Assembly (NCBI RefSeq): GCF_030160295.1
Contig: NZ_BSOB01000017.1
Span: forward strand, 112,984-176,983
Length of the DNA: 64,000 bases
DNA from: Dyella acidisoli
GTDB lineage: Bacteria; Pseudomonadota; Gammaproteobacteria; Xanthomonadales; Rhodanobacteraceae
Direction of reading: 5' to 3'
Shown one piece after another: positions 54,595 to 62,066 of this stretch. Made by a program: the position numbers and the translations under genes. Within the stretch, counting starts at the first letter, position 1. Each line of letters starts with the position of its first letter. The notes beneath the pieces were generated by a model. The model had not been told where the DNA came from, made no database searches, and worked only from the letters and a program-made list of their open reading frames with translations.

Positions 54595-56538
54595 ATGAAA
54601 TACCGTCCTACGTCCTTTCTTGCCAACGCGGTGTTGGTTTTTTCCCTGCTGCTGCTGGTTATCGTGGGCATTTTCTATTCGGGGGCCGTCAGCAAGCGGT
54701 CATCGACAACAAGCCTGCATTTAACGCAAGCGGATTGGCAGGTTCACGATGCGCAGGGTTTCAATGCGCCGCCGCCCGCGCTGGACAGCGCATCCTTACC
54801 GAACACTTGGCAGCATGCCGCGCTGCCCTTAGCCCCGCCCATCGCTTTGTTGCGCCAGGCCAGCACAAAAACAAACGCCACGCTCGTCCACACCACCTGG
54901 CTGAGGCTCTCCGTTCCTGGTTTACCCAGCTATTCCGGCCCCTTGGCGCTATACGGCGCACGTATCAAAACGGATGGCACCATCGCGGTGTATGTCAACG
55001 GCCGTCTGGTACATCGAGCGCAGGAACAAGGACCGCTGTGGAACGGTACGCGCACCCCATTGTGGGTTGTGCTGGACACGCATGCCGACAACGCGCCGGT
55101 GAGCGAGATCCTTATCCGCCTGGAGCACACGCAAGGCACGCGGGTGGCCGTCTCTTCGCTATGGTTGGGCCCTGTCGAGACGCTGAAGGTGCGCTACCAC
55201 CTGCGCCAATGGCTGCAGCAGGAGTTGCCTGCGATCTTGAGCATGGCATTCCTCACCGTCGGTATTTTTGCGCTATTCGTGTGGCTCAGGCGTCGCCACG
55301 AAACAGGCTATCTGCTCTTTTTCAATCTGGCTGTCACTTCGTTCCTGCGCAGCCTGCACTTCTATATGGGCGTGCCGATTGCCAACGACTGGTTCGCCTG
55401 GCTGACCGTCAATTCGCTGTTGTGGCTGGTCGTGGTTGTGCACTTCTTCCTCTGTCAGTTGCACGGCCGCCAGGTCACGTGGTTCACGCGTGCGCTGGTC
55501 GGGGTTGCCGGCATGGTTGGCGTGCTGACCTTGCCGGTGCTGGCCGTGCTGCCGAACACGCCCAAGGTCACTCCGCTGATTTATCCGATTGCGGCGCTCA
55601 TGGGTGCAGCTGTCGGATGGGTGGGAGGCGTCAACGCCTGGCGCCGCTCCAATGAAGGAGTGCTGGTGGCGATCGGTGTCAGCATATGTACCTTGCTGGG
55701 CGTGTCGGATTGGTTGCTGCAGAACAATTTCGTCAGCCCGGAAGGCTGGTATTTCGGCGCTTACACCAATGCCATCACGTTCGGCATCTTCGGCACCCTG
55801 ATGTACCGGCGCTACGTCAATGCCATCGATGAGGTGGAGCAGCTCAACGCCAGTCTGGCGGAACGCTTGCGTTTGCGTGAAGCGGAGCTGGAAGAAAGCC
55901 ATCAACGACTGCGCGAGATCGAGCAACGCCAGTTGCTGAGTGACGAACGCCAGCGCCTGATGCAGGACATGCATGATGGACTGGGTTCTACGCTGATCAG
56001 CGCCATCCGCTCGGTAGAGCAGGGGCGCATGCGCGATACCGAGGTATCGCAACTACTCAAAGACTGCATGGATGATCTGAAGTTGGCGATCGACTCCATG
56101 GAGCCCGTCGAAGCGGATCTCCTGCTGTTGCTGGCCACGCTGCGCTTCCGCCTGGAGCCGCGCATGGAGGGCGCCAATGTTGCATTGATATGGGACGTCA
56201 AGGAGTTGCCGGCATTGAACTGGCTGGACCCGTCGAGCGCTCTGAACATCTTGCGCATTGTCCAGGAAAGCGTGGCCAACATATTGCGTCACACGCGTGC
56301 CACCGTTATTCGAGTGGCCACCGCTGTTGAGGGTGCTGGCGTGCGAGTCATCATCGAAGACAACGGCCAGGGCTTCGATGTGGCAGCTGCCCTTTGGCGA
56401 AGCAGCGGACGTGGTCTGCAGAATCAGCAGCGTCGTGCGCAAGCCATTGATGGGCGAGTTGCGTGGGTGTCGGGAGAAAGCGGTACGCGATTTACGCTGT
56501 GGTTGCCGTTGCAACGTGAGAATTCAGTGTCGACATGA
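54595..56538 (+). CDS. 7TM-DISM-like sensor histidine kinase (HisKA_3)
   Basis: A 647-residue sensor kinase. Residues 9-31 are a membrane anchor. About 35-210 is an extracytoplasmic beta-sandwich like 7TMR-DISM extracellular domains ('TDGTIAVYVNGRLVHRAQEQ'). Seven helices (about 213-412) follow, then a coiled coil (about 415-450). The dimerisation domain has the H box 'QDMHDGLGSTLISAIR' with H460, and HATPase_c shows 'VQESVANILRHTRA' and 'VIIEDNGQGFDV'. DISM sensors often bind carbohydrate-like or other small ligands; the stimulus here is unknown. Partner of the 53878 regulator. Confidence 0.9.
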   Translation: MKYRPTSFLANAVLVFSLLLLVIVGIFYSGAVSKRSSTTSLHLTQADWQVHDAQGFNAPPPALDSASLPNTWQHAALPLAPPIALLRQASTKTNATLVHTTWLRLSVPGLPSYSGPLALYGARIKTDGTIAVYVNGRLVHRAQEQGPLWNGTRTPLWVVLDTHADNAPVSEILIRLEHTQGTRVAVSSLWLGPVETLKVRYHLRQWLQQELPAILSMAFLTVGIFALFVWLRRRHETGYLLFFNLAVTSFLRSLHFYMGVPIANDWFAWLTVNSLLWLVVVVHFFLCQLHGRQVTWFTRALVGVAGMVGVLTLPVLAVLPNTPKVTPLIYPIAALMGAAVGWVGGVNAWRRSNEGVLVAIGVSICTLLGVSDWLLQNNFVSPEGWYFGAYTNAITFGIFGTLMYRRYVNAIDEVEQLNASLAERLRLREAELEESHQRLREIEQRQLLSDERQRLMQDMHDGLGSTLISAIRSVEQGRMRDTEVSQLLKDCMDDLKLAIDSMEPVEADLLLLLATLRFRLEPRMEGANVALIWDVKELPALNWLDPSSALNILRIVQESVANILRHTRATVIRVATAVEGAGVRVIIEDNGQGFDVAAALWRSSGRGLQNQQRRAQAIDGRVAWVSGESGTRFTLWLPLQRENSVST

Positions 56539-56612
56539 AGGCATCTATCGCTTTGTTACTTTTTTTGGTGTTTGATTGACGAGACGTAACAAGCACTACG
56601 GCGTGCGCATGA

Positions 56613-57392
56613 TCAGAAGCGCTTTAGCACCTGAGCCTGCAGCTCCTTGTTCGAGGCACTAAGCGTGTTATAGATCGGCATCGTCCATGTGGCGCTTTGT
56701 GCCTTGCCGCATGTGCCGCACTCGTTCCAGATATAGAAGCTGGAGATCCGGTCCGCAGTGTCATACAAAGTGGATACTTGAACCGGCCCGCGACCGTCTA
56801 CAGGCCTGAGTGTGAACTTCCATTCCCACATGGTGCGCGCATTGGATACGGAAACGACTGGACCGGATCCGATAAATACATAAGGCCCGGGAGGCAAGGT
56901 AACGACGTTTCCCCGCTCGATGGTGAGGATATAGTCTTTTCCGATCTCCCAAGCATAGGGTGCGCTACGCTCCGAATTCTCCGCGTTCTGCAGCAACTGA
57001 AGATCCGCAGTGGGATTTTCCTCGCGATAATCGGTACTTCCGCCTCCGCGACTCACCAGGCCGCCCCAGTTCATTTGATATTTTCCACCCACACGCTGAG
57101 GGCCTCCGTGTGCCCATGTCTTGTTTGGAAAATTGACCTGGATGGCGAAAAAATTGAGGCCATGGTCGGCGGCACTGGTCACGCGCACACGTGAAGATAC
57201 CTTGATGATGTCGTGCGGTAGGTGCGGAAACGCGGCATGGGAGTGAGGATCGCCGGCCTCAGGCCCGATCACGAAAGTCGGCGACGATGCCTCTGAAGGC
57301 AACCGTTCCATCTGAGCACAATGTGCCATCCCCATGAGTCCAGCAAGGGTGCCAAGTGCCAGAAGAGACGTGAAAGAAACGCGGCTTTTCAT
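56613..57392 (-). CDS. Secreted protein of unknown function (259 aa)
   Basis: Signal peptide residues 1 to about 25 (LALGTLAGLMGMAHCAQ); not a convincing lipobox. The mature part looks beta-rich with Trp/Gly turns: 'DHGLNFFAIQVNFPNKTWAH', 'YQMNWGGLVSRGGG', 'PPGPYVFIGSGPVVSVSN', and a CGTC pair near the end. It is convergent to the kinase gene. A candidate ECF promoter (copy E) lies 328 bp upstream, a long leader. I do not recognise the family. Confidence 0.75.
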   Translation of the reverse strand: MKSRVSFTSLLALGTLAGLMGMAHCAQMERLPSEASSPTFVIGPEAGDPHSHAAFPHLPHDIIKVSSRVRVTSAADHGLNFFAIQVNFPNKTWAHGGPQRVGGKYQMNWGGLVSRGGGSTDYREENPTADLQLLQNAENSERSAPYAWEIGKDYILTIERGNVVTLPPGPYVFIGSGPVVSVSNARTMWEWKFTLRPVDGRGPVQVSTLYDTADRISSFYIWNECGTCGKAQSATWTMPIYNTLSASNKELQAQVLKRF

Positions 57393-57897
57393 GATTTTTC
57401 CTTGGTCGGTAGCCTTGCGACTTTTTTATAAAGCATGTTTCGCTTGAAAAACATCTTCGAAAAGCACTTGCATCGCCGATCTCAACGGTTCGCCAATCCT
57501 CGCTTCTCCACAGTGATGCCTGTGAAGGTGATCTAATTCCTTTAGATGCAACAGCGGGAGTTGATCTTAATTGAGCAATGAAGCCTGGGTGGTGCGCTCG
57601 ATAGCGTTTTTATCTGCGGCGCCCAGTTCATGGAAATTGATGTTACCTAGCGTGTTCTTGAGGGTATCTATTTCACGCCAAGCTTATTTTCGATCGCATC
57701 CTCAATGCTTGCGAGGGCTAAACGTTTTAGAACAAAAAAAGCCTACCTTCGGCACGTTTATGAACGGTAGTCAAAATGAACTTCAACTCCGCTCAATAGA
57801 CAACGCAATATTGTCATCACCATTTATCCATACGCGTTTCCACTCACGGCGCTCGCAATGAGTTGCCGAAATTCGCTGCTACAAGGAGAGATGGAAC
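57393..57897. other. Divergent intergenic region
   Basis: Contains promoter candidate E on the minus strand (57720-57746) and, near 57885, the AAGGAGAG ribosome site of the 57898 gene. A 96-codon frame at 57571-57861 has no support. Confidence 0.6.
57720..57746 (-). promoter_or_regulatory. Candidate ECF-sigma promoter, copy E
   Basis: On the minus strand: GTAGGC (57746-57741), 15-nt spacer beginning with seven T, ACGTTT (57725-57720). It points to the secreted protein at 56613-57392. Confidence 0.6.
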
Positions 57898-58179
57898 ATG
57901 CGTAACAAAATGTGGTTGACTGCTGTATTTGCATTGGTGGCTGCCTCTGCTATCTATTCCGGACGAAGCGAAGCACAGGTCTATGTTGCCGCCCCGCCAA
58001 GTCTTGTTTATGTTGCTCCTGTCGGTATTGCTCCGGCACCGGCTTATGTGTGGCGTTATAACGCCGGATATGGCTGGGGTTGGTGGCACCCTCGCTGGGG
58101 TTGGTATCACGCTGCTTGGGTACCCGGGTACCGCGGGCCCTATGGTGGTTGGCATCCTGGCCATTGGCGGCGGTGGTAG
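57898..58179 (+). CDS. Small secreted Trp/Tyr/Gly/His-rich protein
   Basis: A 93-residue protein with signal peptide (residues 1-26, ending GRSEA) and a strong AAGGAGAG site. The mature part has APPSLVYVAPVGIAPAPAYV then a run rich in Trp, His, Gly and Tyr (WGWWHPRWGWYHAAW, GGWHPGHWRRW). Such YXWGxx/WHPxHW exported proteins are common in Proteobacteria and poorly understood. The His/Trp clustering might bind metal, which is speculation. Confidence 0.75.
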   Translation: MRNKMWLTAVFALVAASAIYSGRSEAQVYVAAPPSLVYVAPVGIAPAPAYVWRYNAGYGWGWWHPRWGWYHAAWVPGYRGPYGGWHPGHWRRW

Positions 58180-58756
58180 TCGCTGCTGAATGCAGAAACT
58201 TTTGTCGGGAAAACCAACCTTGCGAGGTCCCAAAAATAGGGGTCTGCTATGTGTTGCGGGGGAATGGGCCGGTCAGCGTTTCATGGATGCTCACTGTCGC
58301 TTATGAAACGAAAGCGGGTACGAAAGGCTGGCCGGCTCAGAGCCACGTTCTTCCACGTAAGCAGCAATAGTTCGCAATGTTTATGCGGCGCATCTGGTTC
58401 GACTGTGTGAAATCACATTTGCCGTACTGCTCAAAATCGTGGTGTGCTGCTTCGCAAAAGAATCCGAGTGAAGTGCTATTTCATCAACGACCATCGCACC
58501 ATGTTTCGCATCGCTACGACGTGTAGCGTGCTGAAGTGACACGCGGTGGCTTCTATCAATAGCTGCACGAGCCTATTTCATGGCCTTCCCTGGGATGTTC
58601 ACTTCGAAACATTTTGCTTTTTTTAGTCTGTGCGCGGATGAACAGATTGCGCACTCATGTACTGACGATTCCGTCCAAAAACCGTCACCGTTTGCTTGCA
58701 TCCTGTTATGTTTTGCCTAAGATCGCCTTCGTCTGGGGTTGGAAGCACGCGCCGCG
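58180..58756. other. Intergenic region before the ECF sigma gene
   Basis: About 580 bp with no supported coding frame or RNA gene. I looked for and did not find a GTAGGC-type motif upstream of the sigma gene, so autoregulation through that motif is not supported. Confidence 0.5.
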
Positions 58757-59338
58757 ATGATCAGAAATCGGGATAACGCCACGATCGCTCCTGCTCCGGA
58801 AGCGCCGGAAAGTGAGCCGCGTGCAGATAAACATAGCTTCGATACCTTTATTCGCAGCCAGTTTCACCATCTTGTTCAGTTTCTGCGTTCCCGTACGGCT
58901 TCCGAACAAGACGCCGAAGACGCGGCTCAGGAAAGCCTGACCAAGCTGCTTCGCTATCGCGATACGGAGCCTGCTTCGGCATGGAAGCAACTGCTTTACC
59001 GAATAGCGCTGAACACCGCCCACGATCAATACCGCAACGCAGTCATACGTCACAGCTTTGATCATGTGGCGATCGAGGAGCTAGATATCGTCGCGCCCGA
59101 GCATTCACCGGAACAGGGTGCAATATTCGATCAAGAGGTGATGCGCATCAGTATTGCCATTGAATCGCTACCCCCCAAGTGCCAGCGTGTGTACATACTC
59201 AAACGCGTCTATGGCTTGAGCCGCGTGGAGATCGCCGAACGTTGCGGCATTTCGGTGAAAATGGTCGAAAAGCACCTGGCTACCGCGCTTGCCCGGCTGA
59301 AAAGCATGGTAGGCAATTCTTCGACGGATACGTTGTAA
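58757..59338 (+). CDS. ECF-type RNA polymerase sigma factor (FecI-like)
   Basis: A 193-residue sigma factor. ATG at 58757 is preferred; a TTG six codons upstream is possible. Region 2 spans about 24-90 ('SFDTFIRSQFHHLVQFLRSR', 'DAEDAAQESLTKLLRY', 'WKQLLYRIALNTAHDQYR') and region 4 spans about 125-185 ('LPPKCQRVYILKRVYGLSRV', 'IAERCGISVKMVEKHLATAL'). Only regions 2 and 4 are present, as in ECF factors. Its stop overlaps the fecR start by one base (TAATG). No TonB-dependent receptor is nearby, unlike classical FecIR systems. It is the best candidate reader of the five GTAGGC motifs. Confidence 0.93.
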   Translation: MIRNRDNATIAPAPEAPESEPRADKHSFDTFIRSQFHHLVQFLRSRTASEQDAEDAAQESLTKLLRYRDTEPASAWKQLLYRIALNTAHDQYRNAVIRHSFDHVAIEELDIVAPEHSPEQGAIFDQEVMRISIAIESLPPKCQRVYILKRVYGLSRVEIAERCGISVKMVEKHLATALARLKSMVGNSSTDTL

Positions 59339-60360
59339 TGAACATGGGGACGAATACTTCATCAACCGATAACGCTAGCACTGCATCTCCTGGAGAGGCG
59401 GAGCGCTGGTTTGTGCTACTGCTCGAAGCGGACTGCACGAATGATGAGCGTGCCGCGTTCGAGCGTTGGCTCGCCGCCGATCCTTCGCATCTGGCTGAGT
59501 ACCGCAGGCTGGAGCAGGCGTGGCGCGTCAGCTCGGAGGCCCTACGGGAGCCCAAATGGGTGGAAGCCGCCAATCGGGCATTGCTTCGCCCAAAGCCCAG
59601 GCCCTGGTTTCAGCGAGGTGGGTTCTGGGCAGGGGCAGCCGCATGCGCATGTGCCTTGCTGGTTGTGCTGGTCTGGACGCCAAGGTGGCTGACTCGCTCG
59701 ACAGAGCCGGCTGGCACGACCTATGCCACGCACGCCGGCCAGTTACAAACCTTATCTCTAAGCGATGGATCATCGATCGTTCTGGATACGAACTCCGCCG
59801 TAGTGGTGCGCTATGACGAACAAGCGCGTCGCGTGGATCTGCTGCGCGGCCAAGCCCAATTCAAGGTACATGGCAACCATGCGTGGCCATTTGTCGTGCA
59901 CGTCCAGAACGGAACAGTCACTGCCGTGGGCACGTGGTTTCAGGTGCGCATCGACGCGGATGCGACAAACGTAACGCTGATCGAAGGAAAGCTGGCCATC
60001 GCCACGGCAACCCCGGGAAATGCACCGCAGCAAGCTTCGCTGCAGAGCGGGGAAAGTCTCGCGTTTGATCTCGCGGGTCATATCTCCGCCGTCGAACCGG
60101 CCGATGTGCAAACTGCAGAAAGCTGGCCTGAAGGCAGGTTGGTCGTGCACGACTGGCGGCTGTCGGATCTGGTGACGGAGATCAATCGCTACAGCACAAC
60201 GCAACTGGAGATCGGTGATCCGTCATTGCAGGATCTTCGTGTCAGCGGCACATTTCGCGACAACGACGTAGATGCAGTGCTTCTGTTGTTGCAGCGTGGC
60301 TGGCCGATTCAGGCCGAACACGTCAGCGATAGGCGTATTGTGCTGCTACGTCGTCGCTAA
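59338..60360 (+). CDS. FecR-type transmembrane anti-sigma/sigma regulator
   Basis: A 340-residue partner of the ECF factor, starting in the sigma stop codon (TAATG). Residues about 18-60 are the N-terminal FecR_N (DUF4880) helices ('ERAAFERWLAADPSHLAEYR', 'LEQAWR'), expected to bind the sigma factor. A single membrane helix lies at about 99-118 (WAGAAACACALLVVLVWT). The periplasmic FecR domain (about 130-230) shows 'YATHAGQLQTLSLSDGSSIV' and 'RGQAQFKVHGNHAWPFVVHV'. The C-terminus ('LSDLVTEINRYSTTQLEIGD') is the DUF4974/STN-like part. The periplasmic signal is unknown since no cognate receptor is present here. Confidence 0.93.
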   Translation: MNMGTNTSSTDNASTASPGEAERWFVLLLEADCTNDERAAFERWLAADPSHLAEYRRLEQAWRVSSEALREPKWVEAANRALLRPKPRPWFQRGGFWAGAAACACALLVVLVWTPRWLTRSTEPAGTTYATHAGQLQTLSLSDGSSIVLDTNSAVVVRYDEQARRVDLLRGQAQFKVHGNHAWPFVVHVQNGTVTAVGTWFQVRIDADATNVTLIEGKLAIATATPGNAPQQASLQSGESLAFDLAGHISAVEPADVQTAESWPEGRLVVHDWRLSDLVTEINRYSTTQLEIGDPSLQDLRVSGTFRDNDVDAVLLLLQRGWPIQAEHVSDRRIVLLRRR

Positions 60361-60400
60361 CCCGCGGCAGTGCGACATTAAACAAAGGCTGATTCGACAG

Positions 60401-60427
60401 GTAGGCTATTTTTTGCCAAGAACGTTA
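60401..60427 (+). promoter_or_regulatory. Candidate ECF-sigma promoter, copy B
   Basis: GTAGGC (60401-60406), spacer TATTTTTTGCCAAGA (15 nt), ACGTTA (60422-60427). It is 41 bp after fecR ends and 270 bp before the lone pro-domain gene. Confidence 0.6.
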
Positions 60428-60697
60428 TATCCATAACGGGTCTTCGTAGGCCTGTATCAGTGGATATGGGCATGCAAGTAATAGGTTGCCGGCATTTTCA
60501 TCGGCGCTACGGTCGTTGCCAAGCGCATTCGGACGCTCGCGTGATCACATTTATCGATGCAGCGGCGCCCCGTCGGAAAAGTGGGTGCCGGCATGGGCGT
60601 GGATAGTCCTGGCCATATCAGCGAATTTGCAACGCCTGATGGGCATGAGTTCTCGAATAAGCTGTGTTCGCACCAGAATGCTTAGGGAGTTTTCAGC

Positions 60698-61354
60698 ATG
60701 TCGACTCGCGTCGATCGCACAAAGTACGGCAAGACGCTTTTGTTTTCGATCGCGTGGCAAATGGTTGCTACTGTGTCCATTCACGCGGGAGAAGCCTGGG
60801 TTCCTACCCATACACATGCCACCATCGTCAAAAGCGAACACGGCAATCTCGTCACCTTGGCCCTAGAGGGCCGTCCAACTATTGACGCATCGCGTGTCGC
60901 CCCGCTGGAAGAGAGTCAGCCATTGCACATCGCTGTAAGTCTGGAGCCACGTAACCAGGATCAATTCCGGTCCTTCATTCAAGGGATCAACGATCCGGGT
61001 AGTCCGAATTACCACCACTACCTCACGGCAGAGCAGCTCAAGGCTCAATACTCGCCAACAGAACAGCAAGTGAAAGTGCTAGTGGACTACCTGAAGGGCT
61101 GCGGATTTACGAATATTCAAGTTGCGCCGAACAACATGCTCGTAACAGCTGATGGTCATGCGTCAAACGTGAATGCTGCATTCCATGCTGAGATGAAGCG
61201 ATTTGTCTTCGACAATGCTTCACACTTCGGCAATGCCGAAGACATCACAGTGCCTCCATCATTGGGTGGAATCGTAGACGCCGTCCTTGGTTTGCAAGAT
61301 GTTAGTAAGCCGCACATCCTGTTGCAGGACAGCGCAGATGTACCCATGAATTAA
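60698..61354 (+). CDS. Stand-alone pro-kumamolisin (S53 propeptide) domain protein
   Basis: A 218-residue exported protein that aligns along its length with residues about 30-210 of the complete S53 protease at 62067: 'IDASRVAPLEESQPLHIAVS' against 'IDAAQIAPLESSKPLHIAVG', 'GSPNYHHYLTAEQLKAQYSP' against 'GSPNYRQFLTPAQFKAQYAP', and 'GIVDAVLGLQ' in both. It ends with a normal stop exactly where the catalytic domain would begin. AGGGAG site 7 nt before the ATG; signal-like segment at residues 13-31. S53 propeptides fold with and inhibit their protease, so it may be a separate inhibitor or chaperone; alternatively a truncated paralogue. Confidence 0.85.
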   Translation: MSTRVDRTKYGKTLLFSIAWQMVATVSIHAGEAWVPTHTHATIVKSEHGNLVTLALEGRPTIDASRVAPLEESQPLHIAVSLEPRNQDQFRSFIQGINDPGSPNYHHYLTAEQLKAQYSPTEQQVKVLVDYLKGCGFTNIQVAPNNMLVTADGHASNVNAAFHAEMKRFVFDNASHFGNAEDITVPPSLGGIVDAVLGLQDVSKPHILLQDSADVPMN

Positions 61355-62066
61355 GTCATTTAACTCATGTCGATGACATGGGTGACCTCACTTGGAGTCG
61401 TGCGGTTACCTGGCCAAAGCTCAGGCAGCCGCCATGGCGCGTCGATGCCGGTTGCGAATCTGCCAAAACTCATTCCCTCATAGCACCGATATTCATTACT
61501 GGCAGGCGCCATCTGGACTTCTTGCGGTCTGCTGCGCGGCGCAACGAGGATTCCAGCGATGAGCTATTCATCCCGTATCGAAAGCGTGGCAGATCACGCT
61601 GGTTTCGCCATTCAAAGCATGTGGTGACCAGTCGCATCGATGGCTGTTTCGATCAGTCGTTAGTGATGTAGTTTTTGGACGTCTACACGTCCATCGCTTC
61701 TTTATTGCATTTTCTCAGTGCTGGTCGTCATTCCGTGACGTCTGGCGGACCACTCTGTTCTTAACGATCTGGAAGATCTTTTTGCTGAGAACTCTTTCAG
61801 CCGAAACCATTTGCTGCGTCGCAGCTTCCGCGGAAATTCTCCAGCTCCGGAAAAGAGAAATGTAGGCTTTTTTTTCTAGATACCGTCTCAGTAAAAGGGC
61901 GGTGCCAATGAGTGGTCAGAGGTGAAGGGAATGGTGAGGGTGCACGGAGTATTCGGGAGCCGTCTAGAGCCGTGCAGTCGAGGGTCGCATTTCAGTGCGA
62001 AAAATCATGGGGGCATACGACGCTTCGTCGGCCCTGTCTATCCAAAGAAGCTTGGGGAATTCATCC
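61355..62066. other. Intergenic region between the pro-domain gene and the S53 protease
   Basis: No recognisable S53 catalytic remnant; one open frame (61378-61671) begins MGDLTWS, faintly like the GDLT of S53 enzymes, but does not continue. A small GGACGT-CTAC-ACGTCC hairpin is at 61677-61692, a possible weak terminator. Promoter candidate C is at 61862-61888. Confidence 0.55.
61862..61888 (+). promoter_or_regulatory. Candidate ECF-sigma promoter, copy C
   Basis: GTAGGC (61862-61867), 15-nt spacer starting with eight T, CCGTCT (61883-61888). It lies 178 bp before the S53 protease start. Confidence 0.6.

Noticed and set aside
57571..57861. 96-codon frame before the Trp-rich small protein
   Set aside because: It overlaps promoter candidate E, has no ribosome site and reads as chance sequence.
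61378..61671. Possible remnant of an S53 catalytic domain after the lone pro-domain (MGDLT)
   Set aside because: Only a four-residue resemblance; no Glu/Asp/Ser catalytic segments follow in any frame.
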